Positions 45,850 to 57,800 of a stretch of DNA of 64,000 bases are shown here, in pieces. A program made the position numbers and the translations under genes. The notes beneath the pieces are model-generated. The model saw nothing but the letters and a program-made list of their open reading frames with translations. It was not told the origin of the DNA and did not search any database. The stretch spans positions 300,181,466-300,245,465 of the forward strand of contig CM057009.1 in NCBI GenBank assembly GCA_029891345.1. The letters run 5' to 3'. This stretch comes from Dryococelus australis (taxonomy: Eukaryota; Arthropoda; Insecta; Phasmatodea; Phasmatidae). Each line of letters opens with the position of its first letter. Within the stretch, counting starts at the first letter, position 1.

Positions 45850-48800
45850 GGATGGAACGATATTAGCCATACACATAATGTAAATTATGCTAGACCGCTC
45901 TAGTCAAAAGACCCCCTTACGAACCAACTGAAACAAAATCATCACTCACGACCAGACCACAACTTACACACTCGTGTACCGAAGCTGGTAATTACAGTCA
46001 GTCATACCCTGTATCGAACATTCAATGTGCAACAGTCATATTCCAACCTGCACTCGCATGCTGAACCTTCAATGCTCGCAGCTAGTCTGTATCCCCCACA
46101 ACAACTGAGGACCGACCTGCACTCGCCGTATACTTAGACTTCAATGTACATCACATACTCAACCATCGACGATTCAAGATAACCGAGTGCAATCGAATTA
46201 GACATGACGAGTAAGGAGATAGCACAGACATTTAAACTATGTACATACTCTGTTTGTAGAGCAGAAGACCCACAGGTCGCGACATAAACTCACTGGAAGC
46301 TCAGAGCACAATTATCGCTCTGTCTTTCCGTGTATTGTATATATTACCGACCAAGAAAGTGCATCACAACCACTCTGTGTCAAAATATACATACTTGAAA
46401 GGAACTATTGCATGTAGCCTGAAGAAAATTGTGTACGATCCTTGAAAAAGATAAGGTATTGCAGTTTCGATACCCATTCAGAGTGCCAATACATGCTAAC
46501 ACGCCTGCAGACAATCGTTCTTGGTTGGTCCCCCTACCCATGAAGACGAGAATGTAGCGGCCATGACGTCCACACTCCGTCTCCAACCTGCACTCATGTA
46601 CCGAACCGTTGCAATTACATGCAATCATACTCTGACAACCTTGTCTGCGCTCGTGTACCAACCGAGCCTTTTTGCAGTCACAGGCAGCCATACTCTGTTG
46701 GCCCTACTAGAACCTTCAATGCATGTGCCAAGCCTTTGCAATTACAAGCAGTCATACTCTGTCGACCCTGCCCGAACCTTCAATGTATGTACTTATATCA
46801 TGTACCAAGCCTTTGAAATTACAAGCAGTCAACGCTTCCTGAACCTCTAATGTGTGCACTTAGGCAGTTTCCGTCCATAATTACATGTTCAGCTGTTCCA
46901 CTATGATAAATGCGGTGTTGTGTTTATCCATAGTGACAAGTCTCGAACCCATGTCCCTGCAGGCAGCTACTTGCACTCCCCAGCCGAGTTTCGCCTGCTA
47001 TACTGCACGAAAGGAAATAATAGTTATAAACAAAACAGCTACTAACGAGCACATCATGCACTGTAAGCTCATCACAAATACTTGCAGTTATAGGTCACAC
47101 ACACTGTGACAACCCGAAACACGAATTGTTATCATGTAATGATAAAAGCACTTCGTCGAGCAGGTGGGAAGCACATTCACCTTCGTCAAGAGCAAGAAGC
47201 TCTGGCAGGTATTACGATATCAACGTTACCAGTTGTGGATATACCTTTAATAATGCACGACATCGCCTGCAGTGATAGTCTGCCTAAAGGTCATCGCGCA
47301 CAATGTGAAATAAGATATGTTTACATTAATCATCGTGTAAGTAATTAATCGATGTGTAATTAATTAACACTCTGAGTTAATATATATTTAGTGACAGTTA
47401 TTACCAATGGGAGAGCTGTTAATGTAACTTGATTTGTCTTGAATGGCCTACACTAACTAACCTATATCGATTATTCATGTGTCTGGATGTCTGAGTAATT
47501 TTATTATTAATATGCATATAGCTCATTCATGGTTACTTCACACATGTTTTTTCCCAAAGCTCTACTAACGTTTCTACGTGTGAGTTATACCTGGTGCATG
47601 CTATGTCTAGACAATGTTACTATCGAACTCCAGGCGGTCATACCTACGACCCGCATGTACTTACATTCATACTCTGTCTCCGATCTACATTCGCTCATGT
47701 ACCGAAGCTTCAATGCTGGTAGTTATAGAAAATAGTACTCTGTACCGAACCTTTAATGTGCATACTTACAGACAGTCATGCACTGCACTCACAGTAATAC
47801 TCTCTCCCTCCGACCTACACTCGTGTACCGAGCCTTCTGGGCAGCCCGACTTCATGACCCGGCATGTACTTACAGACAGGCCTCCGACCTGTAACGTGCC
47901 TTCCAGGCAGTCATGCCTACAACCGGCATGTACTTACAGTCATACTCCGACCTGCACTCGTGTACCAAAGCTTCAATGCTGGCAATTATATACAATCATA
48001 CCCTGTACCGAACCTTCAATGTGCATACTTATAGAGAGTCATACACTACACTCGCAGTTATACACTCTCTCGAACCTACACTCGCACCTTCAAGGCTCGC
48101 AGCTAGTATGTACAACCCCCCCCCCCCCACTGGGGACTTGCTTGAACCCACAACAGTCGTGTACCAACACCTTAGCGCATGTAATGAATGAGAGTGAAAC
48201 TCTTATCTCACATGCATTCGCGCAGCCATCGCCGATGCTAGACTGTCCTGGGCAGAACATAGTCCGTACGAACCAAGCGAAACGAAACAGCCAACAGCCA
48301 ACACTAGCAGCAGAACGCATCTTACCTGCCACACGAGCAATGTGAGATTCTGTAAGGCCGCGGTCGACCGACAGCGCAGGCAGGTCGAAGGATGGTACTA
48401 GCCGAGAGAGGCCAGTCGAGTGAATGTCCATTTACGATAGATAGTATCAGAACCATAAGCACATACAAAAAACAACGTGCACCACTACTCGTGCAAGAGA
48501 GAGACAACACCACAGGAGCAAATAGTACATGTACTTATTACGAAACGAATTACCCATGACAAGCAAGGAGGTATCGCAACACACACATATAAAGGATGTA
48601 TGTACTCTGCTCTTAGAAGGCGCAGAGCAGAGGTGTTACCTTAACTGGAGTAGCAGTGAAGACCTGCTCGTCGCGAACACATCACATCGTCGTGAACTCA
48701 CTGGAAGCAATGACCGCCGCACCTTTCCGCACATGCTACACATTACCGACAGAGATAGCAACTCGACACCTGCATCACCACTCCTTGTCATATGCTACAT

Positions 48801-49908
48801 ATGCTATATCGCAGTGTACCCTGGTATCGTAGGTTCAATTACCGTAGAGGGTGGTAATGCACGCTAGTCACATATTCTATTGATAAAGAACTAATGCTTG
48901 TACCCTGACGGCTGCAGAGACGGTGTACCATCCTTGAAAAATAAGGTATCGCAGGTCCCGTAGAGAGTACTAATACACGATGACATTACATGTTCGGCAG
49001 CAGACAATCGTTCATCGGAGCCCCACTGCCAAACACCACGAAGAGCCATCATCTACAAGACCTAATGATATGTCTTGCATGCCCCCACAGCAGGAAGTGT
49101 TCGAATGAAGACTAAATTGAACGTGTAAGATGTACGAAAAAATGGGAGGCCAACTGCACAGCCAGCAGTCGCAAACTAGCATGCTGTAATAATAGTCATA
49201 TACTGTCTCCGACCAGCACTTATGTACTGAGCCTTTACAATTACAGACAGTCATGACCCTACCTGCACTTGTGTACCGACAGAGCCTTTGCAATTACAGA
49301 CAGCCATACGCTGTCGAACCTGCTCGAACCTTATATCCATATACTTACATCACATACCAAGCGTTTGCAATTACAAGCAGTCATACTCTGTTGACCCTGC
49401 TCCAGCCTTCAATGTGCATACTTACAGGCAGTTTTAGTCCAGAAACCATGTACCACACAGCCACAGATAATGGGAAATTGTTCTTATCACTACAGAACAC
49501 TACCAGACTGTTGCATAAGAATGGGATAGTGTAAAATAATAATAATGTTACTTTGACTAATTACAGTACTTGTGTTTTACCACTCAAGACATGTAAATTG
49601 AGGATGGTTCTTATCACTACAGGACTTACACACACGCCAGACTGTTGCATATGAATGCGACAGTGTAAAATAATGATACCTTGACTCATTACAGTACTTG
49701 TGTCTTACTGCTCCAGACATGTAATAACATGTGTTCATACGGTGTACTTAGAGAGAGTAAGCATTTGTGTTCCTGGCAGGTATGAACACTTCACATCTGT
49801 TGCCCTTCGCAGATAACAATTACTGACTGTATTCGAATAAGTATACGATAGAATATATTCGTATATACACTTTATTTAACATATATTTTGTTTACATAGC
49901 AACCTTTG

Positions 49909-49972
<64 letters not shown>

Positions 49973-50460
49973 ACAACAACACTAGTACAAGTTTATTAAT
50001 ATATAAAGACATGGAAAACGATGTGATATATAATATACATATAGAACATACACAGACATAGAAAAATACATGAATTATTCATTTAAATAGCCCATACTTT
50101 CATTTCAAAAACCTTTTAAATTAATTATTAATGTCTTTCCTTGGTCTCTTCTACTGTATGACCACGCATGAAAAACTAATTATGTATCTCTCACATACAC
50201 TGTTGAAAACACTTGCATGTAACAGCATCGGCAAGGGTCTCTATAGATTCCCTGCAAGCACTACGGTATCAATGTGTGGAAATACTTTTAGTAATTGACA
50301 TCATACATGCCGACACAAAAATTACTATTTCATGTTCAGCCCAGCATACAAAGCGGTCCACTGTGTTTACCTACGGTGATAACCTCTATACATATGTAAC
50401 AAGTGTCGTTCATTGGGAAGCTAGTGCAGCAAGATACCGGCTAAAATATAGCAGTAGGTA
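45850..50460 (+). repeat. Diverged segmental duplication with internal subrepeats
   Basis: 46199-46530 is related to 48552-49020: GACGAGTAAGGAG-TA/GACAAGCAAGGAGGTA, CTCACTGGAAGC, CATCCTTGAAAA-ATAAGGTAT-GCAG and CAGACAATCGTTC occur in the same order about 2.35-2.5 kb apart. 47195-47270 is related to 50245-50320 (GCACTACGGTATCAA / GTATTACGATATCAA). A subrepeat, CGAACCTTCAATGTGCATACTTA-AG-CAGTCATACTCTGT, occurs repeatedly at 46000-46120, 46590-46860, 47630-48110 and 49195-49440. I recognise no protein in the frames. Copy limits are approximate. Confidence 0.65.
49908..49975. repeat. Compound (CT)n(CA)n microsatellite
   Basis: CT dinucleotides at about 49910-49934 join (CA)n to about 49962, then CAAA/CAACAA variants. 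Confidence 0.97.
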
Positions 50461-50545
50461 CATTTCTTAGATGGTAGAAATCAAAAACAAATTTATATAC
50501 ATAACCAAATCACACACACGCACACACATATCAATCAATAAACTC

Positions 50546-51330
50546 TCCAGCTCTGAGTTCATCAATAATTGAATTCATCTCTCCGACGACAGGCATATAT
50601 CCACCTCTCTGCAATGAAACCAACCACCATAGTCTATCAACTAGGTCATTTGTGTCTTCAGAGTAGCCAGCAGACTTCATGCCACTCTTCGCAGAAGGTT
50701 TATGATACATCTATGTTCTTCTTACGAATTGGGTAGGTTGCGAGGGACCTCTGGACCTGAGTACTAGGTTTCTTCTGCCCCAACAGCAAGTAGGTCTCAG
50801 AAACACACTTTCGCTTTGCAGATGTCTGCACATCATCAGTAGAATTTGAATCATAACCAGCAGACTTGGAAGTCACATTGTCGTTCTTAGCAGACTTGGA
50901 GGTCCCATTGACCTTCTCAATGTTCTGGGTAGGACCTTCGTTATTTACTTTACATGTTAGCTGCGCAGGAGTGTTGTTCAGAACTTCTGAAGTTCTGTAT
51001 GGCTCATGCTCTGCAACACTCGTAGTTCCTTCTTTGCACCATGCAGGCCCAGATAATGTTATGGGTGCTCGGACAATCGTCAATTTACATGATGAATTTG
51101 CAGGAAGGCTAGCCTTGTCGCGCTGTCTCATGTCAACCAAAGGAGTGGTCCATTACGCATACCAGTGTGTCTCTTTAGATTATCAAATCTACCAAATGTC
51201 TCACCACACATATAACATGTTAGTATTCTAAACATTGGTCCTTTTACACATTTGGTTTTCTCATTATGACGAGCATGGCAGCTTTTGCTGAAAATCTGCC
51301 GATAGGAACATCACAGTTTTCCAACCATGG
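50546..51330 (-). pseudogene. Finger-family gene relic with conserved C-terminal module
   Basis: Near 51210-51150 (minus) the frame reads CYMCGETFGRFDNLKRHTG, a finger closely like those at 1.6, 10.6 and 53.8 kb, with the second His/Cys unclear. An apparent one-base frameshift near 51145 links it to a 146-codon frame ending at 50700. This has a Ser/Thr/Lys-rich linker with an internal repeat (SKSAKNDNVTSKSAGYD). Past that stop, another frame at 50692-50546 gives DTNDLVDRLWWLVSLQRGGY and EMNSIIDELRAGEFID. I recall this type of segment (DLV-RLR-L--S...NEI-SIIEELR-A--I) as a C-terminal module of short Polinton-associated ORFs in invertebrates. At least two disruptions. Confidence 0.55.
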
Positions 51331-51334
51331 AGGA

Positions 51335-52150
51335 AGGTACATCCATAGAGGCATGCTCTACAGTAGGATCTGTATCAGCTTGCGCCATATTCATGTGAAA
51401 CAAAACTGAAGTTCTTCCCACAGTAGCAACATGTATATATATATATATAATACCTACTAACACACAATACATCAGTGAGACTTAAGCATTGTACCAGTCG
51501 ATGTTGCTAGTCCTTCACCCAACGAGACTGCACTTCAAGTACGCAACTACCCTGCACTCATTCTGTCATTTGCTGAGCGTCAGTCCGACACTGTATTCCA
51601 TCTCGAGTCAAGCGAAGGGTGTATTTACATTATCGCTTCTACCAAAAATTGTTGTTGCACTATATATTCCAGTATCCTGGAAGTCGTACACAGTGCTGAC
51701 CCCTCCCAGCTGGCCCCTCATGTAGTAGCAGTAGCGATGTCACGCTATTTGTGATGTTCTGCTGTTGAATTACTTTATTGCAATGCAGCCGGGAGAGGCA
51801 GGAAAGGGTGCGCAGACATCAGAGAGTAACTGAGATGACAGAGTATGCAAACTTTGTAAATGGGGAATTCCTTATTTATTACAATATGTACAGATTTTTT
51901 AGGAAATGTACTATAACAAAAACAGTTAACATATCCTAGAACTCGAAGCATTTAAGAACAGAGGAACGTTATTCATATTTGATGTAAGCAAATAAAGTTA
52001 TACCATTAGCAATCATGTTATTTATTCACAAATTGAAATAACTTAAATCACACCCATTCCAGCAAATACTGAAGCTTACGCTTTGATCATACATAATATA
52101 TTGGCAAACTATTATATCAGAAATAAATTGGTAAAGATATTGACGAGAGT
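51335..52150. other. No supported gene
   Basis: Mixed AT-rich DNA with a short (AT) run at about 51430-51450. The frame at 51489-51725 is unassigned. Confidence 0.4.
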
Positions 52151-52159
52151 CAGTATACA

Positions 52160-52700
52160 ATGAACCACGATTGTGACGAGATGTTCTGCAATGTGCAAGG
52201 ATTTCAATCTCCAGATAGGTTTATAATTGAGGAATTGGCTATTACTGTCATGGAAGACCATACAACCATTTTTAACTTCAAGCCACCTTTTGACTGCAAA
52301 TACCTAAGTCCAAATTTACAAGAAAACAAATAGATGCGTTACCAAACATCAAGATGGTTTATCATGGGAGAGTGGATGTATTAACTACAAGAATATATTA
52401 GATATATGCAAGAATTATTTTAAAAACTATGAGCTATATGTGTGTGGACTCGACCAAAAACACATTTTAGAAAGTGTTTGGCATGTAAAAGTAACTGTTA
52501 TTCAAAAAGACTACAACTGGCCTTCATTCAAACAATTATGTAAAACATATGGATAATATCTGACATTCTTCTCTGCAGAAGAAAACTATAAATTAATGCT
52601 AAATTGGGGTCAAGTGGATGAAGATCAAGATGAAGATGATTCTACAGGGGATGTTATATGGGTAATACGGCACTATCTGGGATGAGAGAAGATTGCGGAG
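52160..52700 (+). pseudogene. Relic of an arthropod mobile-element ORF (possible nuclease-like domain)
   Basis: The + strand frame from about 52160 gives CNVQGFQSPDRFIIEELAIT, then a FKPPFDCKYL-type segment and a stop at about 52332. Shifted frames continue with HGLSWESGCINYKNIL, YELYVCGLDQKHIL and a short NWPSFKQL block. The order F/IVKE-A...PF...HG--W--G--NY...I--KG--K---L...CPS---L matches a conserved, poorly named protein I recall as common in arthropod genomes and virus-like elements, with a possible RNase H-fold nuclease. The acidic tail (DEDQDEDDS) follows near 52620. It has several frame breaks, lies between two Polinton-like relics, and may come from the same element. Function is unproven. 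Confidence 0.4.
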
Positions 52701-53690
52701 TTACAGGTATAATTTAGTATAAAAATACTAGGTCTGTGCACCACAATATAATTTTAAATATGAAACAAGACGAGAATGAGGTCACGTGCTCGCATAAAAA
52801 GAAACAAAGTGTAAATTGAACTTTAGCAATTGATTTACACACTGGAGTAAACCATTTAGGAGATGTCTGGGAAAGATATATTTTTAGTAATACTTTGAAA
52901 TTCTTTATTTAAACATGTCCACCCAACCCGTATTTACATCTATGTCTCCCCTGGAAACTCATGTGTGAATTACTCTTGTTGGTCTAGTGGAATATTATGT
53001 CAGTTTGGAGAGAAAAACAATCAATTGTTCAATTTCAGAAATATCCAATATCCATTAGAGGTTGAAAAAATGTAATGACTTGTCCAGATCTGAAAAAATG
53101 TCCTGTATACCATATGTGTTCGAATACAAGTCTAACATCGAAGGAGTGTACTCGCACTTTTCTTGAATGTATAATATCACATGAGCAATGTTAACAATCA
53201 AACTAATGAGAAGACCGCACGTATGTGTATTACCAAGGAGAAGATATAATGCAAATTTTGTTTTGCATTCACCTAATGATGACAAAATGTACTCTGTAAT
53301 GAAACTACTTTTGTGTTTTACTGACTATCCAAATGAATGAATTGTAATTAAAATGTGAATTGTAATTAAAATGTGAAATTGTTATATACATGTTCATATA
53401 TAAATAATTATGACAGCAAAATGTTATGTAAATATTGGTTTATGTGCATTTAACAATCAAAACTGTGTTTGCGGATAAATGTTAAAATTTGTGTGCGGGA
53501 TATTGATTAAATTAATCATTAGTAATTTGAAAGTGATGTAATACATAAAACCTTGCAAATGTTCATTTTAGGATTCACATGTATTGTTTTTTAAACTAAT
53601 AATGTAATAGAATTTACAATTCCTAGAAACGAACATATTACTAGTATTTATAATTCCTAGAATTACATATTTGTGACCATAAAAGGTGTT
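52701..53690. other. AT-rich spacer between element relics
   Basis: A direct repeat GAATTGTAATTAAAATGTGAA lies near 53338-53378. No gene recognised. Confidence 0.4.
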
Positions 53691-53734
53691 CAACTTTCAG
53701 TTTCATTCTAAACTTGGAACAGTACGGAATCAAT

Positions 53735-54628
53735 AATGCATTTGCTGTGTTGCTTCTGTTGTAAAACATTTACAGCTTTGTGAAACTTACAGCGACACGA
53801 AAGAACTACCTGTGGAACGAGAAATTCAAGAAAGCAGTTTCATTGTGATTTATGCCAGAAGCAGTTTTCTCGCAGTGATAATTTGATGAGACATTGTTAA
53901 GTTTTCAGCACTGGTTCTTCACCTCCACATCCATATCCACCTCCACCTCCTTCTCCTCCTCCTCTCCACCTCCTTCTCCTCCTCCTCTCCACCTCCTCCT
54001 TCTCCTCTTCCTTCTCCTCCTCCACAAGTAGCTCCACACTCAATACCACCTGTTTAACATTCTGCTCCACAGACTACAGCACATACAACAACACAATTAG
54101 CATTTCCTGCTCTACCTACTGCATTTCCTCCCAAACATCGATACATTTATTTAGTGAAGAATTTATTACCTGAACTGCAGTATGAGCTAATGTCCACAGT
54201 ATTCGCTGGAAGGTTAAGTGAAACACCAATAGTTAATGACCAAACTTCTACTGATGCAAACTTAGAACAATTTTTTTCAAGGTGCAGAGTGCCTTTGTTA
54301 AAGTTGATTATGACATCACCCATGCCAATTAGGATGAGTGTAAATGTATCGTTTAAGTTTCCGATAAAAAATCGCGATAGAGGATGGAGCTACAGAGACC
54401 TTCTCCTTTCAGAGCCAAGCACTTCCCATTCTTCATTCAACAGATGTTTGTGAACTTTATGATGATAGCATAGTGCCTTACATAACCAACAGACTTCAAG
54501 CATTTAGTGCGAGAGGTAGTGGTTGGGTCTTGCAGCTGATATTAAATATGAACATCAATGTAACAAATTATAAGACCTTCACCACCGGTATTGCACCCAT
54601 TAAGTTAACCAATAAGGAAGTATGAATT
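53735..54628 (+). pseudogene. C2H2 finger plus Polinton-type PolB N-terminal domain
   Basis: From about 53738 the frame reads MHLLCCFCCKTF, a stop, then LQRHERTTCG and FHCDLCQKQFSRSDNLMRHC (a complete C2HC finger) before another stop at about 53899. A Pro/Ser/Leu-rich linker follows, encoded by CTCCTCCACCTC repeats (53920-54030). An open frame at 54154-54453 (MKNLLPELQYELMSTVFAGR...) has a C-terminal DRGWSYRDLLL. Another frame at 54484-54627 carries ARGSGWVLQLILNMNINVTN followed by YKTF. The RGSGW...L-I-NK-Y-PLR segment is a hallmark of the N-terminal part of Polinton-like polymerase polyproteins and would directly precede the DPLRASSY segment seen at 1.07 kb. At least three disruptions. The fusion order finger-linker-PolB domain is visible here. 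Confidence 0.7.
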
Positions 54629-54639
54629 CAATCCATCAA

Positions 54640-54860
54640 TGGTAGTTTGGTAAAAAATAATTGATGTGTAACTTTTTTTACACATCCTCTAGTTTGGTAA
54701 TAAAAATATTTGTTATGTAACTTTTTTAATCATCCTATACTTTGGTAAAAATTATTGCTGTTTTTGAAACAACTGACAGTTGGGTGAAAATAATCATTCT
54801 GTTACTTTGTATACATCCTACAGTTGAGTGAAAATATTTGTTGTGTTTTATATGTACAAT
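54640..54860 (+). repeat. ~50-bp degenerate tandem repeat
   Basis: TAGTTTGGTAAAAATAATTG-TGTGTAACTTTTTT-ACACATCCT recurs about five times at roughly 50-base steps, immediately after the polymerase relic. Confidence 0.7.
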
Positions 54861-54869
54861 TTGAAATAA

Positions 54870-57800
54870 ATAATTCTGAAAATAATTGGTCTGTGTAATT
54901 ATTTATTTCCCATTAAAATGAAGGTAACTGTGAGAAATCACATACATTGGTTAACCAAATAAGTATAAGAGAGATATTTTTTAATTTTGTTACAATGTCA
55001 TCACTTCTGTAACGAGTTTAAAATTAGTTTGGTTTTCATCATGAAAAAATTCATTTTTTTACTTGATCTCTTAAAGAAACAAAAAAATTCTAGAGTATGT
55101 AATAACTTGCTGTTTCACAGCAAAGTTAGTCTTTTCCATTTCATTACTGACTTAAGAAAAAGTTTGAAAACATAGGGGAGAGATCGGAACCGAGTCTACG
55201 AACATTTTGCATGATAGAATTTTTATAGGCTTGTTCAGTTTTGAAGCAGCCAGCCTGTGTACACAAGGAGGGTCATGCGCAACTTTTTTATATAGTACTG
55301 TTTGGAGAGTACCATCTCTACGTTTGCCTCCTTGTGACCACACCATGTAACAGTTATCCCCTAGGTGACAGTTACAGTAAACTTCCAGTCGGTGTGGAGT
55401 TCCGGCATGCTCCGCTTAGGTGTAGCGGCGAAGCAATGTATATATTCAATCATAATGAAGGTTCAGTTTCAATACTCTTCAACTCTAAATTTATAGTATA
55501 TTAACATTGACTAGCTGCCATGTTAGTTAATTTCAGCATAAGTGACTGTCAACACCGGTGGAAAACGTACACATCAACTGCTATAGGGGTGCATTACTGT
55601 ACAGTATTTCACTACAGCTGCTTCTGTGAAGGCTTGTCGTTACTCTACATCATTTGACCAGAATCACTAGCCACCAGCTTTGAACCAACGACCAGTTTCT
55701 GCTCGAGCTGCAGTCCTATCTTCTGTCCATCTTCACCACCTGCACACAACCCATCACTAGCTGTTTGCCTGTCTGCAAGAGGTACCAGCAGCTTGCAGCT
55801 TCCTGAGTTCATTAATTGCAGCGAGATATCAACAATTTGCCAGAAAATGTTGCTGCAACATTAACATACTACGAGACTCTGCTAACCATATATGTTATGA
55901 GAAGGTAATGTCACTCTAGGAGATTCGCTGTTAGTCGGCTTTCCCCTGTTTTGTACATACTACATCATCAACTTCAACATCGTCAAAGTGTTTCATCATC
56001 ACTTATGATAGAGCATTCATCAAAGTGTAAATATAGTGAACCACCTATTATCTTTGCAAGAAGAGAAAACACATATCAATTAATAATATAAATAAGGGCC
56101 AAAAGAGTGTATTATTAGTGTTTTTGTTGGATTACATCGAAAACCAGTAAGTAATAAATTAATAATTGAAATAATTTGTGTTTGTTTGTGTATTATAATT
56201 TTTCTTCCCTAATATCCCACAGTTTTTGAAGTGCTATTGTTAATTAAAGGATAGGTATGCCTAATGTAGTTTAACCTCAATGGAATATGATTAAAATTTT
56301 AATATTAGGGGCTTTTTTCTGTATGAATGTGACACATTATTTAATTTATTCCAGAAAAACGAGATTAATAGCTGCTTTCTCAAATAACACAGTGTTATAT
56401 AGTACAAATGAGTGACACAAAAATACACTTAAAAAATCTATGTATCTAAATATGTTCCCTCAGTATGAAATAAATGTTGTCTCTACTGGAAAGTTATGTG
56501 TGTTAAAATTAATTTTTCTATGCTGGAAGGTTATGTGGTAAAAACAGAAGTGCAATTCGCAATACTTTTATAGGTTAACTACTTAAGAATAATCTTTTTC
56601 AGAAATAACTTAATAAATATTACATATTTATCACCTTCCATGACTCTATGCTATACTTGGGCGAAAAAAACCAAGATTAAATTCAATACATTCCTTTGTT
56701 ATTCAAGACATATCTACGTGAAATCTATTAAACTCTGCCCACTTTCCTTCACTTAGACTTGGTTAAATATATTCTTTTCCATGTACACAAATAGTTAGCT
56801 AAATACCCGCATCACGTTTGCAACACGTAAACATGTATATCCTACAAATGAGAAAAATTTAGTTTAACCTAGCTTACTATTCGTGTGTTTAAGTAATGTT
56901 TTATCAAAATCTTCGTGGATTTTTTTAATGAGTAATTAAAGTAATATTTTGTTTTGTTATGTTTTCGACTTTGTGCAGAGTCATAAACACTCATCTAGCT
57001 TGGAGAGATTTCATATTGGGGTTAGCTATCTAACATAGAATAGGCATCCAGGAGCAGTGGAAATCATGAAGAACATTTTTTTATAAGCATGGAGATGTAC
57101 GTCTTACAGAGAAAACATGATTTTTTTTTACCAATAAAAGTACTTTGGTTTTTATGTGTTAGTGACATTAATAGTATTTTAACTACAAAAATTGGGTTAA
57201 TAAACTATCTTGGATTAGACTAGGGAACTATACATCTTTATATCCCGAACATAAAGTTTTGACAGATACACATACAACTTATTATTCAAACTGAATATAT
57301 GATGATTGAAGGAAAATTATATGCTATAATAAGTGAAACATGCATTGCAGACTCTTTTTTGAATACATTGAAATAAGAGTCTAGAATAGATGTGACATTC
57401 ATATAATTTAGAAAAAAATCTGGCAACATAACATTGGATTTAATTTTCCATCACTCGCAAACAGAGTGCTTTGTCCATTAAAACACAAATACATTGAACA
57501 TATAACATAATATTTTATACATTTTCTATGGCTGGGATGGAGTTAGTCTTCACGATGATGTCTACTGTTGCTTGAACTACGAGCTGTCATATAAGAAGTC
57601 TGTATATCACAGCGACATGCTGTAACATACATTTTAAACATAACTAAACACTTATATTTTTCATAATGAAACAGTTTCTAAACAGAACTTTGAGAGAACT
57701 CTCTGAAACAGTTTTATGTCGTAAGACTACCACGAATGTTATAACAGTTATCATTGGGTTTTTAGGAAATGTTTTTCTCGTAGTTATTGTGATGATTGCA

